DNA of 64,000 bases, taken from NCBI GenBank assembly GCA_006384855.1, contig VCJN01001829.1:89433-153432 (forward strand), given 5' to 3'. Numbering within the stretch: position 1 is the stretch's first letter; each line of letters begins with the position of its first letter. The notes beneath the pieces were generated by a model. It did not search any database. It worked only from the letters and a program-made list of their open reading frames with translations, and was not told the origin of the DNA. Source of the DNA: Tetraselmis striata (Eukaryota; Chlorophyta; Chlorodendrophyceae; Chlorodendrales; Chlorodendraceae). This document shows positions 1 through 9,810 of the stretch, in pieces. A program made the translations under genes and the position numbers.

Positions 1-988
1 TCGCATGGGAGTGTTAGTTGCAGCCTTAGCACCCAACACGGCACGATGTGGGCGGACGACTGGCGGAGAAGCCAGGTCAGTGACGTTCGACCGCACCTCC
101 TCAGTCCTGTGAGTTCAAACGTTCAAACGAGCCAAGCATCAGCACGCCATGGCGCCGGGGCTGGTGCCGGGCCGAGCAGCAAGCAGGCGCCGCCTGGCCA
201 CTACGACCCTTTGCGGCCGGCCTGTACATTGTGCTGAACATTTCTATTCTGCGTAAAGTATTACTTCGATTTACGGCTCAGTGAACCATATTTAGGGCGG
301 TCGTAAATATTGCGATATTTCGCGACCAGCGAGGCCGGCCGCAAATCCTCGAGCCGCAAATCCGCCAGTTTACGGTTACGGCTCAATAATGCTGCAACTC
401 CGTGTTAAGCGTTTACGACTACTCGCGAGCCGCAACCGTAAATTCGTACCGGACCCGTACGATTATTTGCGGTTACGGCCGAAAATGAAATGCAGCCTAA
501 TACAATTAAGCGGCCCGCAATCCATACCGTACCCGTTCATACATCATGTCTTGGATACCACTACTAGCATCGTACTCGATCTACGCTGGGACGCGCCCGG
601 GGTAGGTACGTGTAGCGAGGTAGTGGGGGGTTGCAGAACAATAATCTATCTGGAAAATAACGCTAGAAGGGGGCGGGAAACCGACAGAAGGCTGGCAGAA
701 CACGACTGGCATGCCCGGCGTATTTATTCAAGTTTTTGAGACCGACGCGCTAGTAGCGACGACTAGCGACTTTAGTATATACAAGACGAACCGCCTGCCC
801 TGGACGAACCCGATAAACATTTGCTCGAAGAAAGTGGCCCGTCCAATTGTTCTTGAATCCAACATGTTTCCGTGTGTTTATCGTATACATTCAAGCCTGG
901 CAGTGCAGGGAGGTTTACAAATGAGAAAAACTGTTCTGCTTTTTATTTTTAAGTCTCGTCACGGAACCCGTGACTGATACCGGTATCC
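1..988. other. No recognisable gene
   Basis: Only short ORFs without protein-like composition are present. Between about 250 and 490 the DNA is rich in short dispersed words around cgtaaa and ttacgg, suggesting decayed repeat. The last 20 bases contain a taccggtat palindrome of a kind that recurs at several element borders in the window. Confidence 0.5.
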
Positions 989-1084
989 GTGTGAATTACA
1001 AAAAGGACAGTTCCCCAGAATTAGAAAATCAACACAGCAAGCCGCCTAAAAGCGGCCCGCATCCCGCATAAGGCGGGATGGATG
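989..1084 (+). repeat. Left 96-bp terminal inverted repeat
   Basis: Begins GTGTGAATTA and ends GGCGGGATGGATG. It matches the reverse complement of 9422-9517 at 95 of 96 positions (one C/A difference near base 11). The inner half contains two perfect small hairpins, GCCGC-CTAAAA-GCGGC and ATCCCGC-ATAAG-GCGGGAT, typical of transposon subterminal structure. Confidence 0.85.
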
Positions 1085-1236
1085 AGTGATGCGCGCACGG
1101 TTCAGAGTCCGGGCCACGCGAGCACGCGTGTGTGTGGGTGATCCTCGGACGTGCTGTGCAGCTTCAGCAACGGGATGGCAGACGAATCTGCGCCGTCTGA
1201 TGAGGCAGCGAGCGCGCTCTCGAGCGGCCACCAAGC

Positions 1237-1666
1237 TCAGGACCCCGAGGAAATCTCTTGCGAGCAAGGCCTCCTGGTGAGCCCGGGTGATGCGTTGCTC
1301 ACCTCACCCACTGTGCCGAACGAAGACCATGCCCGTGTACTCCGACATATCCAGGATGTCTCGAAGAGGACCCTTCTGTCCGGGCTCTGTGTTGTGCCAC
1401 GCCGCATCCCGCGCAGCCAACCCCCGTTGTATGTCGCCCAACAGGGAGCGCTCAAACCGATCCACAGCCGTGGCCCGGGGCACTGAAGTGTACTTGACCC
1501 CGTACCGCATAGTCTTGAACTCCAACAGCGTGGACTTCAAGCTCCGGGGATCATAGCTCCCGGTCACGACGTTGAACGCCGGAAGGGAGAGCTCTGCGTC
1601 CGGCACTAGGTCCTTGAGCTCATCCCTGGGTACGGTGTTGCCGAGAGGCTCTGCCTGCTGGAACAA
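1237..1666 (-). pseudogene. Nuclease-like mobile-element ORF fragment (LLEFKT core)
   Basis: An open frame runs from 1666 to 1304 and continues in another minus frame to 1237, so there is a frameshift near 1320. The reading has acidic and hydrophobic stretches followed by STLLEFKTMRYG, an E-x-K core like that of PD-(D/E)XK nucleases, then a helical arginine-rich segment (DRFERSLLGDIQRGLAARD) and MVF..GEVSNA. I recall proteins of this layout from algal and oomycete repeat elements, but the family name is uncertain. No catalytic claim is made beyond the visible E-x-K. It lies just inside the left inverted repeat and may be part of the outer element. Confidence 0.4.
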
Positions 1667-2349
1667 GTCATCACCTCCCGCCGTGACTGATACCGGTACG
1701 ATTACAGGTACTAGAGCGGTTGTGACTCCCGATCGTGCACTGTATAAATACTAATGATGAAGGGGTTCTGGTAGTAACTGGTATCTGGTTTTTTTTTCCC
1801 GCCTCTGCGACAATCGCCCCCCTGGTATCTGGTAGTAGGTACGAGTACTAAAGATTCACCTCCGCGCAGCAAGAATATAGTTTAAGCCTGCTTACCGGTG
1901 TCACTGCGTATATGCATTTAGCGACTATTACTGTAATTTCTCGCGGGGTCATCCGAATATTGGCTGCGCCATGGGGCATCAACCTCGGTTTTATGCCGGC
2001 GGAACATATGCGGACGGTACGCGAGATGTGAGGACGCGGCTGGTGTGGAAGCAGTACAAGCGACACAGAGAATGACGACCGTATTTTACAATGCTGCGCA
2101 ATTACAAATACCGGCTGCACCAGTTGCATTGACGGACGAATACAATTACACCTCCATAATTTCTGTACGACGAGTACTGATGTCAGTTGAATATATTGCA
2201 ATAAACCCCCCGCCCCCTCCGTTTGCTGTAAGCACCCTGTCCAGGTCAGCCTATGGCCACCACTGTACTGGTACTTTCCCCATCGTGTTGTCAGGACCCT
2301 ATATCCACATCATCGCAATATCCAGGAGTACCCGTACCGCCTGCTGTAC

Positions 2350-2536
2350 TGATCTAAACTAGTTTATGGGGTTTCCCTCCTTGACCTAACCGCTTTTTAG
2401 CTACAAGTGCGGCTCAGTGGTACGGGAACTAGGCATATGTTGTTGCGCCCTTTTTGGGTGCAGCACGAGTAGACATAAAAGCAGCCAGAACAGCTGAGCC
2501 TGCCATCTTCCAGTTTTCGCTGCGTTCCACGCAGCG
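2350..2536 (+). repeat. Split direct repeat A1 of YR element copy 1
   Basis: Left terminal repeat, beginning TGATCTAAACTAG and ending CCACGCAGCG. It is aligned without gaps to A2 at 5256-5442, differing at 3 of 187 positions. It contains a potential hairpin around gcgccctttttgggtgc. Confidence 0.85.
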
Positions 2537-2616
2537 ATGTAAAAACTGTCTCGTAACCAGTTGCGAGCAAGGTCACCCCAGGTTGTTCAAGACCACACCC
2601 GGCTCACCACCCGAGT

Positions 2617-3525
2617 GTGATATTCTTGTCCGTACGTCCGTGCGTTACCACGCCAGATGGAGAAGAACCCGTCGCCGAGCCTACGTTGGAGTCGTTGAAC
2701 GCAAATATGAGGGCCCAGTCTTCATTACTGCGAGAGTTAGCTACAGCTGTGGCACAATTGACGGCTCGTGATCGCGTTGTTGATGGGGAAGGGGCACATG
2801 GCTACGGCTCCGGGCAGCGCTTCGCGGGACAGCCGACAGGCAGCGGGGGAGCCGCAGAGCGCCCCGACTTGCTAGAGCTAGCCCAGAGCGGCCGTGTCGG
2901 AGCAAAATCCGTGAGTGCCGAGGACGACTACCTCGCGGTGCCAGAGCTACTGCAGCGAGCAGAGTTTGGTTACGAGGCCGTTCGACCGGTCACCCGGGTG
3001 CCTGGACTCTTCCCCTTGAGCACCGACCTAACGAACGACTACCTCAAGCATGATGACCGGCGTCTGCCGGCCCAAGAGGAATATCTATGGATGTCGTGTT
3101 TCGGCGCCCACATGGCCGCACTTTTCGTGGCACTCGATGAACCGCTGCCCTACGTCCTTGCTGCTAGTCAGGACTTCATCCCCTACCTCGCGAGAGCTCG
3201 GAACCACGCCGAGGCCATCGACAAGGCGTTTCGCTTTCGTATGGCCTTCCTACGGAGGCTTAATGAAGTCAAGCGTGTGCACGGTGACCAAGGTGTTTTG
3301 GACGTGCTGCGAGCCCAGCATTTTCAGCCTGCTTCGGAGCATCTGGGTTCCGCGATTTTTGAGGACCTCATGAAGGACTACGAGCGTCGCGTCTTCGAGG
3401 CGACCGTTGCCAACAGCGCAAAGGCAACCGCTACTGCCCGAGTAGCAGCTGCAGCTGCAGGTCGCGGGCGTGGGCGAGGACGTGGCGGCGGGCGTGGACG
3501 TGGCCGCGAAGGTGAGCACGAGTGA
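2617..3525 (+). CDS. Gag-like ORF1 of YR element
   Basis: The 302-codon frame has no family I can name with certainty. Visible features are a short helical segment (LLRELATAVAQL), a central globular-looking part containing YLAVPELLQRAEFGYEAV and RLPAQEEYLWMSCFGAHM, a helix-rich region ending MKDYERRVFEAT, and a C-terminal arginine-glycine tail (GRGRGRGRGGG) expected to bind nucleic acid. That fits a Gag or nucleic-acid-binding accessory protein. The start is doubtful: the second copy has ATG at 47600 opening MSDGAEP, while the same site here reads ACG. The annotated ATG at 2617 may therefore be a substitute, and the next is at 2707. The stop is 76 bp before the recombinase ORF in another frame. 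Confidence 0.7.
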   Translation: MIFLSVRPCVTTPDGEEPVAEPTLESLNANMRAQSSLLRELATAVAQLTARDRVVDGEGAHGYGSGQRFAGQPTGSGGAAERPDLLELAQSGRVGAKSVSAEDDYLAVPELLQRAEFGYEAVRPVTRVPGLFPLSTDLTNDYLKHDDRRLPAQEEYLWMSCFGAHMAALFVALDEPLPYVLAASQDFIPYLARARNHAEAIDKAFRFRMAFLRRLNEVKRVHGDQGVLDVLRAQHFQPASEHLGSAIFEDLMKDYERRVFEATVANSAKATATARVAAAAAGRGRGRGRGGGRGRGREGEHE

Positions 3526-3601
3526 CGGTGTAGGGCGCCTTTCGCCGGAGCTGCTGGAGCTTTGCGAGGCCACCTTTCGGTGACCGCCGCAAGACGCACC
3601 C

Positions 3602-5176
3602 TTGCAGCACAACGGCGAGATGAGCGCCCTGTGTCAGGACCCGACCCCCCCACCTTACAGACTTCATTTACACCTTCCTCGGTGCGCGCGGCGCTTCTTA
3701 CAGCTACAGCCGAGTGCGGCTCAACCATCCGCACACCTGCACATGGCGGCTCAACCAACCGCCTCCCGTACCATTCCATCGCTGCGTCCATCGGTTGTTA
3801 CACTGCGTGTCACAACTGGTTCGCAACGACCAAGTTTCGCGCGTGTACGTTATGCACGGGACAGGCGCTACGAGCGCGAAGGGCGCGCGGGGCGGCCCTC
3901 TTACCTGAACCTAGCCCCGCAAACCCGTACTGAAGCTACTGCAAACCCGTCCAGCAGCTACCGGCCAACCGCTGCTGCCGAGTACTTTGCGAACAGTAGT
4001 CGTACTGGTGGAACTCTGTCGGTAAAACGACGCACGTACGTAATTGACGAGCCCGCAGCTGTCGCTCCGTGGGCTGCGTCATTGCGATCCCGGCTGCAGG
4101 ATGCGTTCGGCTCGGACGAGCTGGGCCAGCGGACGCTCGACCTGCTCTCAAGCTCCCTCAGCGCTCAAACACTCAAGAGCTACGCCGGCAGACTGTCTCA
4201 GTTCGCGGAGTTCTGCCACGACTCTGAGAACATCATTCCGCTGGAGGCGACTACTGCTACTGTCGTTCGGTATGTTGCCTGGATCGGGGAGCGAGGGCAC
4301 ATCGCAGCTAAGTCGCTGCAACCCTACCTGTCCGCAATTAACACGTTCTTCGAGCTGCACAACCTCGTCCCCATCGCCAAGGACAGTCTACACCTAACTT
4401 CAGCAAGGCGTGGGCTGATGCTGCGTCAGCGTCGGCTGGACGCTGCCCCTTTGCGTGTCCCTCTGCCTGCGGATGTAGCCTACCGCTTCGTCACAAAGGC
4501 CGAGCTAATTGTGTCTGCTCCTTACCCAGAGTACCACCCCGACTTCCGAGCCCTCTTGGCCTCGGTTGTCAACTTCATGTTCTTCGCCAGGGGCCTTACT
4601 GGCGTCTCCTGTCGAGTGCGAGATGTGCATGTCAACACCTACAACATCACCTTACAAGTGTACCGCGAGAAGGGTCGCGCTGGCCGACGGGGACCCGACG
4701 ACCTACGCGTACTTCTCCTTCCGGTGTCCGAGCACCCTCGAGTGGCACGTCTCTTGCACCACTTCATCGACAACGTCCAATCTGTCCCCCTGGTTACTGT
4801 TGGCTTGGCTACATCAAACTTCTGGGCTGTCACTGCGGCCGAGCAGTCAAAACCTTGGACTGCGGCTACAATGTCATACTGGCTGTATGCAGCCATCAGT
4901 CTAGTCAACGCTGCCCCCCCTGCTGGCACTTCCTGGACTTCACACAGTCTTCGCAAGGGCGCAGCTTCTGCAGCAAACGCCATCGGAGTGCCATTGTCCC
5001 ACATTCGCTACCAAGGCGGTTGGGCCACTAACTCTGACGTCGTTCTGGACTACATCGACCCCAACGTTCTTCCTTCACCTGGCGCATGGTTCTTCTTTGG
5101 ACACATCGCCCCCCTCCGCCACTTCCAAGTCCAACAGGACTCCGCAGCGGTGGCCTTCCCAGTGCCTCCTTCATGA
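3602..5176 (+). CDS. Tyrosine recombinase of DIRS/Ngaro-like element
   Basis: The 524-residue protein would catalyse site-specific strand exchange that integrates or circularises the element. After a low-complexity N-terminus (about residues 1-160), a SAM-like core-binding domain is visible (QTLKSYAGRLSQFAEFCHD ... YLSAINTFFEL). The catalytic domain follows: the first arginine in GVSCRVRD (R338 or R340), a lysine-containing beta-hairpin region (YREKGRAGR), the H-x-x-R box HSLRKG (H448, R451), GGW, and the nucleophile Tyr484 in LDYID. All expected catalytic positions are present, so the enzyme may be active. The C-terminus runs to within about 50 bp of the B1 repeat. It is the only transposition enzyme in the element. 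Confidence 0.88.
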   Translation: MQHNGEMSALCQDPTPPPYRLHLHLPRCARRFLQLQPSAAQPSAHLHMAAQPTASRTIPSLRPSVVTLRVTTGSQRPSFARVRYARDRRYEREGRAGRPSYLNLAPQTRTEATANPSSSYRPTAAAEYFANSSRTGGTLSVKRRTYVIDEPAAVAPWAASLRSRLQDAFGSDELGQRTLDLLSSSLSAQTLKSYAGRLSQFAEFCHDSENIIPLEATTATVVRYVAWIGERGHIAAKSLQPYLSAINTFFELHNLVPIAKDSLHLTSARRGLMLRQRRLDAAPLRVPLPADVAYRFVTKAELIVSAPYPEYHPDFRALLASVVNFMFFARGLTGVSCRVRDVHVNTYNITLQVYREKGRAGRRGPDDLRVLLLPVSEHPRVARLLHHFIDNVQSVPLVTVGLATSNFWAVTAAEQSKPWTAATMSYWLYAAISLVNAAPPAGTSWTSHSLRKGAASAANAIGVPLSHIRYQGGWATNSDVVLDYIDPNVLPSPGAWFFFGHIAPLRHFQVQQDSAAVAFPVPPS

Positions 5177-5229
5177 CTTGGCGCTACCTCTTCTCCGTCA
5201 ATCCACCGCTCTCTCCGTTCGCTCAAGAC

Positions 5230-5257
5230 TGGCAAAACCAGACTCAACTTTGAAATG
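5230..5257 (+). repeat. Split direct repeat B1 of YR element copy 1
   Basis: A 28-bp repeat ending CTTTGAAATG, identical to 5534-5561. It abuts A2 directly, so the B1/A2 junction reads as the joined ends of a circular intermediate: ...GAAATGATCTAAAC... Confidence 0.8.
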
Positions 5258-5442
5258 ATCTAAACTAGTTTATGGGGTTTCCCTCCTTGACCTAACCGCC
5301 TTTTAGCTACAAGTGCTGCTCAGTGGTACGGGAACTAGGCATCTGTTGTTGCGCCCTTTTTGGGTGCAGCACGAGTAGACATAAAAGCAGCCAGAACAGC
5401 TGAGCCTGCCATCTTCCAGTTTTCGCTGCGTTCCACGCAGCG
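5256..5442 (+). repeat. Split direct repeat A2 of YR element copy 1
   Basis: A 187-bp internal copy of A1 located between B1 and the B2-bearing tail. It shares the bases TG with the end of B1, which marks the likely crossover core. Confidence 0.85.
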
Positions 5443-5533
5443 CCCCCCTGACTCCGTTTTCCCTCCACGCTTTCGCTAAACCATCCTGCCAATTTCGGCT
5501 CTTGACCGTGTAAAACAGCCTGCGCGACCTTTT

Positions 5534-5561
5534 TGGCAAAACCAGACTCAACTTTGAAATG
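5534..5561 (+). repeat. Split direct repeat B2, right end of YR element copy 1
   Basis: An exact 28-bp copy of B1. It is followed by non-element DNA (cgcgccatac), so it marks the right terminus. The 91 bp between A2 and B2 are unique to the right arm. Confidence 0.75.
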
Positions 5562-5989
5562 CGCGCCATACTTTCCCACCATTCAGGGTTATTTCAGGAC
5601 CACAGTAGCGTGCCTACCTTTTTCCAATCCAGGCGTGCCTACCTTTTTCCCCGCCCCCGGGACAGGACTGGCACCAGTGAAACCCGTGCAGCGTCTACGA
5701 CAGCCGTTTAGGCAGCGATCCAGGTACTGGCAGCGTGCCTTAAACTGCACTGCGCGACAAGACATTTTGTGTTACTTTTATTTTGCATTCAGGAACCCCC
5801 CCCCCGACCCCCGGCTTCTGGCTATGGCGTGGCCGGTGGGGGTTCACCACCGTGGGGCGTCCTCCGGCCCCTCCGGGCCTCTCTGCTAGGGTGTCTCCCG
5901 TGGGGGTCGCGGTCCCGGCGGGGGTGGCGGTGGTGGTGGGCGCGCGGCGCTGCGATGGCGCGGGTGGAGTCGTCGACGCCCGGCGGGGG

Positions 5990-6977
5990 CGTTGACTAGC
6001 AATTCCGGTGTTGCGATGGCATCTGCGGACGCTCCTACCAACGACCCGCCCCTTGTGCACGCACGTGAACCACGGGATGGAGTCCGACGACCCGGCGGTA
6101 GCTATCATGCACCTCGTCTACGCTGCGACTTTCGACCCCTCTGTGTATGCGCGGTGCGCCCCACGAGCCGGCTGCCCGCGCTCGGGCCACCACGTGCTGT
6201 TCCATGGCGCGCGAGCTACGGCCCGCCGTGCCGCCACCTGCGAGTTTTGCAGCCCCCCTCCTCCCACGGCTCCGCCCCCCGGTGTGGCTCTCCCGGCGTC
6301 GGCAGCTGGCGTGCGGTCGCTGCTGCCTCAGCCGCCCATGATGCCGCCCTCGCGGCCACCGCTCGGTAGTGCGCTACCCGTGACGTCTACCGCAAGATGC
6401 CCCGTACGCTGCGGCGGGGTACGGTTGTCGGCGTCGGTTCCGCTGCTCGGCCTGTCCTCTTCCCCCTGCTAGACCCTACGCTGGCCTATGCTGACCGGTT
6501 CCCTCCTACATACCGACGACCGGTTGTACGGGGCGGCCGAAGGCGGTGTCTGCGTATTTACGGGGCTACCACTGCGACCCTACCCATCCAGCAGCCCCGA
6601 GGCGGAGCGGAGCGGCAAGAACGGCTGTGTGAGGCGGGGGATGCAGTGCGCGCCAGCTTCTCGGTGTGCGGGATGCAGCAATTGTGGCGCGAGTCGCGGG
6701 ATGGCATCGAGTTGCACAATCACCATATGGAGGCGGGGGAGCTGCCGGCGGGCACGTCTCGGAGAGCCCGGCGGCGGAAGCGCCGGCGGTCTGCGAGCGG
6801 CTTCTACAGAGGCTGCGGAGGGGGGGCGCCGATGCTGTATGTGGCGTATGGGGTGCCGCCGGCGGTGGTAGATGCTCACCGCCGGGCGGCGAAACTCACC
6901 GTTGTGCATGAGCTGCGCCGCGCCCGTCAGGCGATGGACACCTTCGACCTCGGTATGGTGCTGCCTCCGATAATCAA
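5990..6977 (+). other. Upstream flank of retroelement ORF copy 1, coding status unclear
   Basis: Several overlapping GC-rich open frames exist on both strands. The most protein-like plus frame (6008-6472) has a hydrophobic helix, a C-x2-C pair in TCEFCS, and a long Pro/Ala stretch. Another (6397-7089) runs into the homologous part that follows. None has a recognisable domain, and no reverse transcriptase motif (FADD-like) was seen here. Confidence 0.3.
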
Positions 6978-8135
6978 CCCACGACGACGATGGCTGTCCA
7001 ACGCCACCTCAGCGTGCGAATCGCTTGCGCGACTTCGTGGCCCTCGCTCTTGGCTACCAACGTATGGGTGCCGAGGCCTCGCGACTTGATACCCTCCGCG
7101 TGCGGGCCGGGCTCCCTATCGCTTTTCAAGTCAGATCACGAGTCAGCCCGCAAGATTCCCCATGCTGCTTATTCGGCCGCCGCTGCGCGGGTGCTGGGCC
7201 TTCGCCCGTGCGGGGGTCCCGCGCTTGTCACATGCCCTGTCCCCACGTGTGGTATTGACCCCTTAGCTTCTCTCTACGGATGGCTTCTCTCCCTTGGCTT
7301 CTCTCTGGCTTCTCTGGCTTGGCTTCTCTCTGGCTTCTCTCCCTTGGCTTCTCTCTACGGATGGCTCGAGTCGGAACGCGCGCCACGAATTTCGTCGTGG
7401 ATCATATGCCCATCTGCCCCGTTGCGAAGTACAAGCACCGCATGTATACCGCTTTGAAAAATCTGTGGGCTTCCGTGGCGATCGAAGCGCGGGCGGTGCT
7501 CGACCGGGACCGCTTGGGACGACTCGGCGACTTACCCTTGAGACGAGTGGGCTACGCCCAGCGGACCGCTCGTGGACGTCATATTTGACGCTGGCGGCGG
7601 GGTGGTGGGGGGGGGGGGGGGGGGGGGGTGGGGGGCGGCGTGCGATTACATGATCGATTTCGCGTCCTCCACGACCCTCCCTTGGGGCAACGACCCTCGC
7701 TTGTGCACCCCGGCGATCGCGGCGACCGAGGCGGAGCACAACAAGTTAGCGGCGGACAAGGCGTCTTCCGCCCCGGTGCAGGGTGTTCACCGGTACTACC
7801 CTTTTGTGGTTGAAGGCCGCCTCGGAAAATCCGCTTTAACGGTGGTCTACATCTTCGCGGTGTTACTTCTTGTGCGCAACTTCCATGGCGGTCCTTCCGC
7901 CCCGACTTCATGCTTCCTTCGTGGTCAGTCCGCCCAGGCTCTTCGAAAATTTGTCGCCAGCCAGCCCGATGAGTTCCGCCATCACCTGTCGCGCACGCGG
8001 CGGGGATTGTTACAACGAGACTCAACTTGCGTGCATGGTACCTTGGCCGGCATTCTCTCTGCCGAAGTGCAGACGGCCAAGTTATTTGATGCGTTTGCCC
8101 GTATGTGCACATTCCGCACCCTCTTCTGCTGATGA
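6978..8135 (+). pseudogene. Frameshifted copy of retroelement C-terminal endonuclease-like ORF (copy 1)
   Basis: This DNA aligns with the intact ORF at 31256-32345 over essentially its whole length, from GGGCTCCCTATCGC through ARKIPHAAY, the zinc-ligand region, AEHNKLAAD, RYYPFVVE and FRHHLSRTRRGLLQR. Reading is interrupted by a short-repeat expansion of gcttctctc units (about 7263-7366) and by a G-run with one T near 7607-7630, which move it between frames. It is a decayed paralogue lying inside the inverted-repeat block. Family assignment follows copy 2. Confidence 0.75.
7263..7366 (+). repeat. Imperfect tandem repeat of cttggcttctctctgg units
   Basis: About 100 bp built from variants of cttctctctggcttctct and cttctctctacggatggct. 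The intact paralogue has only a single ggcttcgctctacggatggct at this position (about 31560), so the array arose by expansion within the ORF and broke its frame. Confidence 0.8.
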
Positions 8136-9020
8136 TTGCTTCCACCGCGCAAATGGTTGTAGTGGACTTCTTCTATTGCCTATTCGGGTGGTTGCCTGAT
8201 TGGCTTTTGCAGCTACACTAACATTCTATGTTACTACATGCCTTACAAGTATTGAACGGGTTTTTAACAGCATCTCAACCACCGATCGGCGCCCCACACG
8301 GTTCAGCGAGTGGTGCGGTACCGGGCACGGCGTTCGTCCCTGAGGACACATTCTCACGAAAAAAGGTAAATTTCAACATGCAATCGAGCATGATTTCGCC
8401 AAAAAAAATTGTGGAGACTCGTTTACATAGAAAAGCGCCATTTCATGGCTAGGAAGGTTCAGCGCGAAAGGGAGGGAAGTCGGAGGAGGAGCCCCGCAGG
8501 GCGGAGGCGGAAACGGGAGGGCGCTGCCAAAGGCAACGAGCTGGAAGATGGCAGACGAGCTGCTGGTGGCTGTCCTAAGTAGCTCCCCGGCCGGGAGCGC
8601 AAGTCTCGCGGGCGGTTGGGCAGCTCGTACTGAAACCCGATGGTACCGGCAACCTAACCGGTTGAAACCACCAACATACCGTACGGGTCGCACTAGGACA
8701 TTTAGATTGTTGGGAAACCCCTTAAATACGTTTAGATCATATATACGATACAACACTCTTGCTGTGTGGCATCCACGGATCCTCCGCACTTTGATAGAGC
8801 GTGGGTATCGAAAGCTACCTCCTTGCAACAAATCGCGGAGTCCATGCATGGATCGATTCCCGGTGTGTGTCGGTTTGCGGATGTCACGCATTACATATGA
8901 TATGCTTGATATGACCAACAAACAGTGTCATATCACGAAAACCATGATATATAACCAACAAGCAGTTCCATATCATTCCGTGGTCAACTAGCAGTGCCAA
9001 CCACTACACCTAATACCTTT

Positions 9021-9021
<1 letters not shown>

Positions 9022-9052
<31 letters not shown>
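9022..9052 (+). repeat. Poly-G tract of 31 bases
   Basis: Longest uninterrupted homopolymer in the window, lying in non-coding DNA between the retroelement remnant and the right inverted repeat. Confidence 0.9.
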
Positions 9053-9053
<1 letters not shown>

Positions 9054-9421
9054 AGTGAGGAGATATTTTCACGATATACATAGCATTATTGCTATTTGGC
9101 CATAGTGAGGACAATATATTCTCTCATTATTTCCTGACCGAGTATTGGCATGATGCCCCTTCTGAATGCGGATATGGAAACCCTATCGATGGAACTCCAT
9201 AGCCTGCCAATATTCGCAAGATCCGATTGGGACACCGGACGGTTGATTACACTAGCCTCTCAGCATGTCTCGTAATAACACTGTAATGGCCCGTAATCGT
9301 GTTTTTCCCACGGAATGTGCTTGTAATCACCGTATCTACCGTGTAATCGCCACTTTTCTGCTAGGCTCGGTAGTCGCACCGGCGTGCCCGGCTGCCCGCG
9401 GTCCGTAATTCCTACCAGTAT

Positions 9422-9517
9422 CATCCATCCCGCCTTATGCGGGATGCGGGCCGCTTTTAGGCGGCTTGCTGTGTTGATTTTCTAATTCTGGGGAACTGTC
9501 CTTTTTTTAATTCACAC
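9422..9517 (-). repeat. Right 96-bp terminal inverted repeat
   Basis: Reverse complement of 989-1084 with one mismatch in 96. Its outer end TTAATTCACAC is followed by cagtatc. Confidence 0.85.
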
Positions 9518-9810
9518 CAGTATCAAGGCTACCAGTAGCACGTGCCATCCCCACAGTACATTGTACCCATCACATCGCGGCTCGCGCGGCAACCCGCACC
9601 GTGTGGCGCTTTCGCCACACTGTACTTTAACGCCTCAGCACAGGCTCCGTGACGACGCCGCAACGGCCAACGGCCTCAAACCGCCGGCGGCTGAATTGCT
9701 ACAAGTCCCGCGGACACTTTGCCATGCATCGCAGCAGCCGGAGCGCCAATGACTAGCTCCTACCCACACTTCCGCCCCTGCGAGCCGCCGCCGCCGAGTA
9801 GTGGTGTGCC

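Larger units (their letters stand above)
2350..5561 (+). mobile_element. Complete YR element with split direct repeats, no reverse transcriptase (copy 1)
   Basis: The 3.2-kb element has the order A1 - gag-like ORF - tyrosine recombinase ORF - B1 - A2 - B2. A1 (2350-2536) and A2 (5256-5442) are 187 bp with 3 mismatches and no indel; B1 (5230-5257) and B2 (5534-5561) are identical over 28 bp. Split direct repeats of this A1...B1A2B2 order are the hallmark of PAT/Ngaro/Kangaroo-type tyrosine-recombinase retrotransposons. Unlike those, only 76 bp separate the two ORFs and no reverse transcriptase or RNase H is encoded. Both ORFs are open, and the two A repeats have hardly diverged, so the insertion looks young. 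It could be a trans-mobilised derivative of a larger DIRS-like element or a DNA-only YR transposon. Confidence 0.8.
988..9518. mobile_element. 8.5-kb composite block bounded by 96-bp terminal inverted repeats
   Basis: Two nearly identical 96-bp repeats face each other at 989-1084 and 9422-9517, and the pentamer gtatc lies just outside both ends (983-987 and 9520-9524), which may be a target-site duplication with 1-2 bases of slack. Inside are a minus-strand nuclease-like ORF remnant (1237-1666), a nested tyrosine-recombinase element (2350-5561) and a frameshifted retroelement endonuclease-like ORF (6978-8135). The inverted repeats are seen directly. That they are the ends of one transposon, later invaded by the YR element, is inference. 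The alternative is two independent insertions of a short terminal sequence in opposite orientation. Confidence 0.55.

Noticed and set aside
2350..5561. LTR retrotransposon interpretation of the 187-bp repeats
   Set aside because: The second repeat is internal and followed by B2, no TG...CA LTR ends, primer site or DDE integrase were seen; the enzyme is a tyrosine recombinase.
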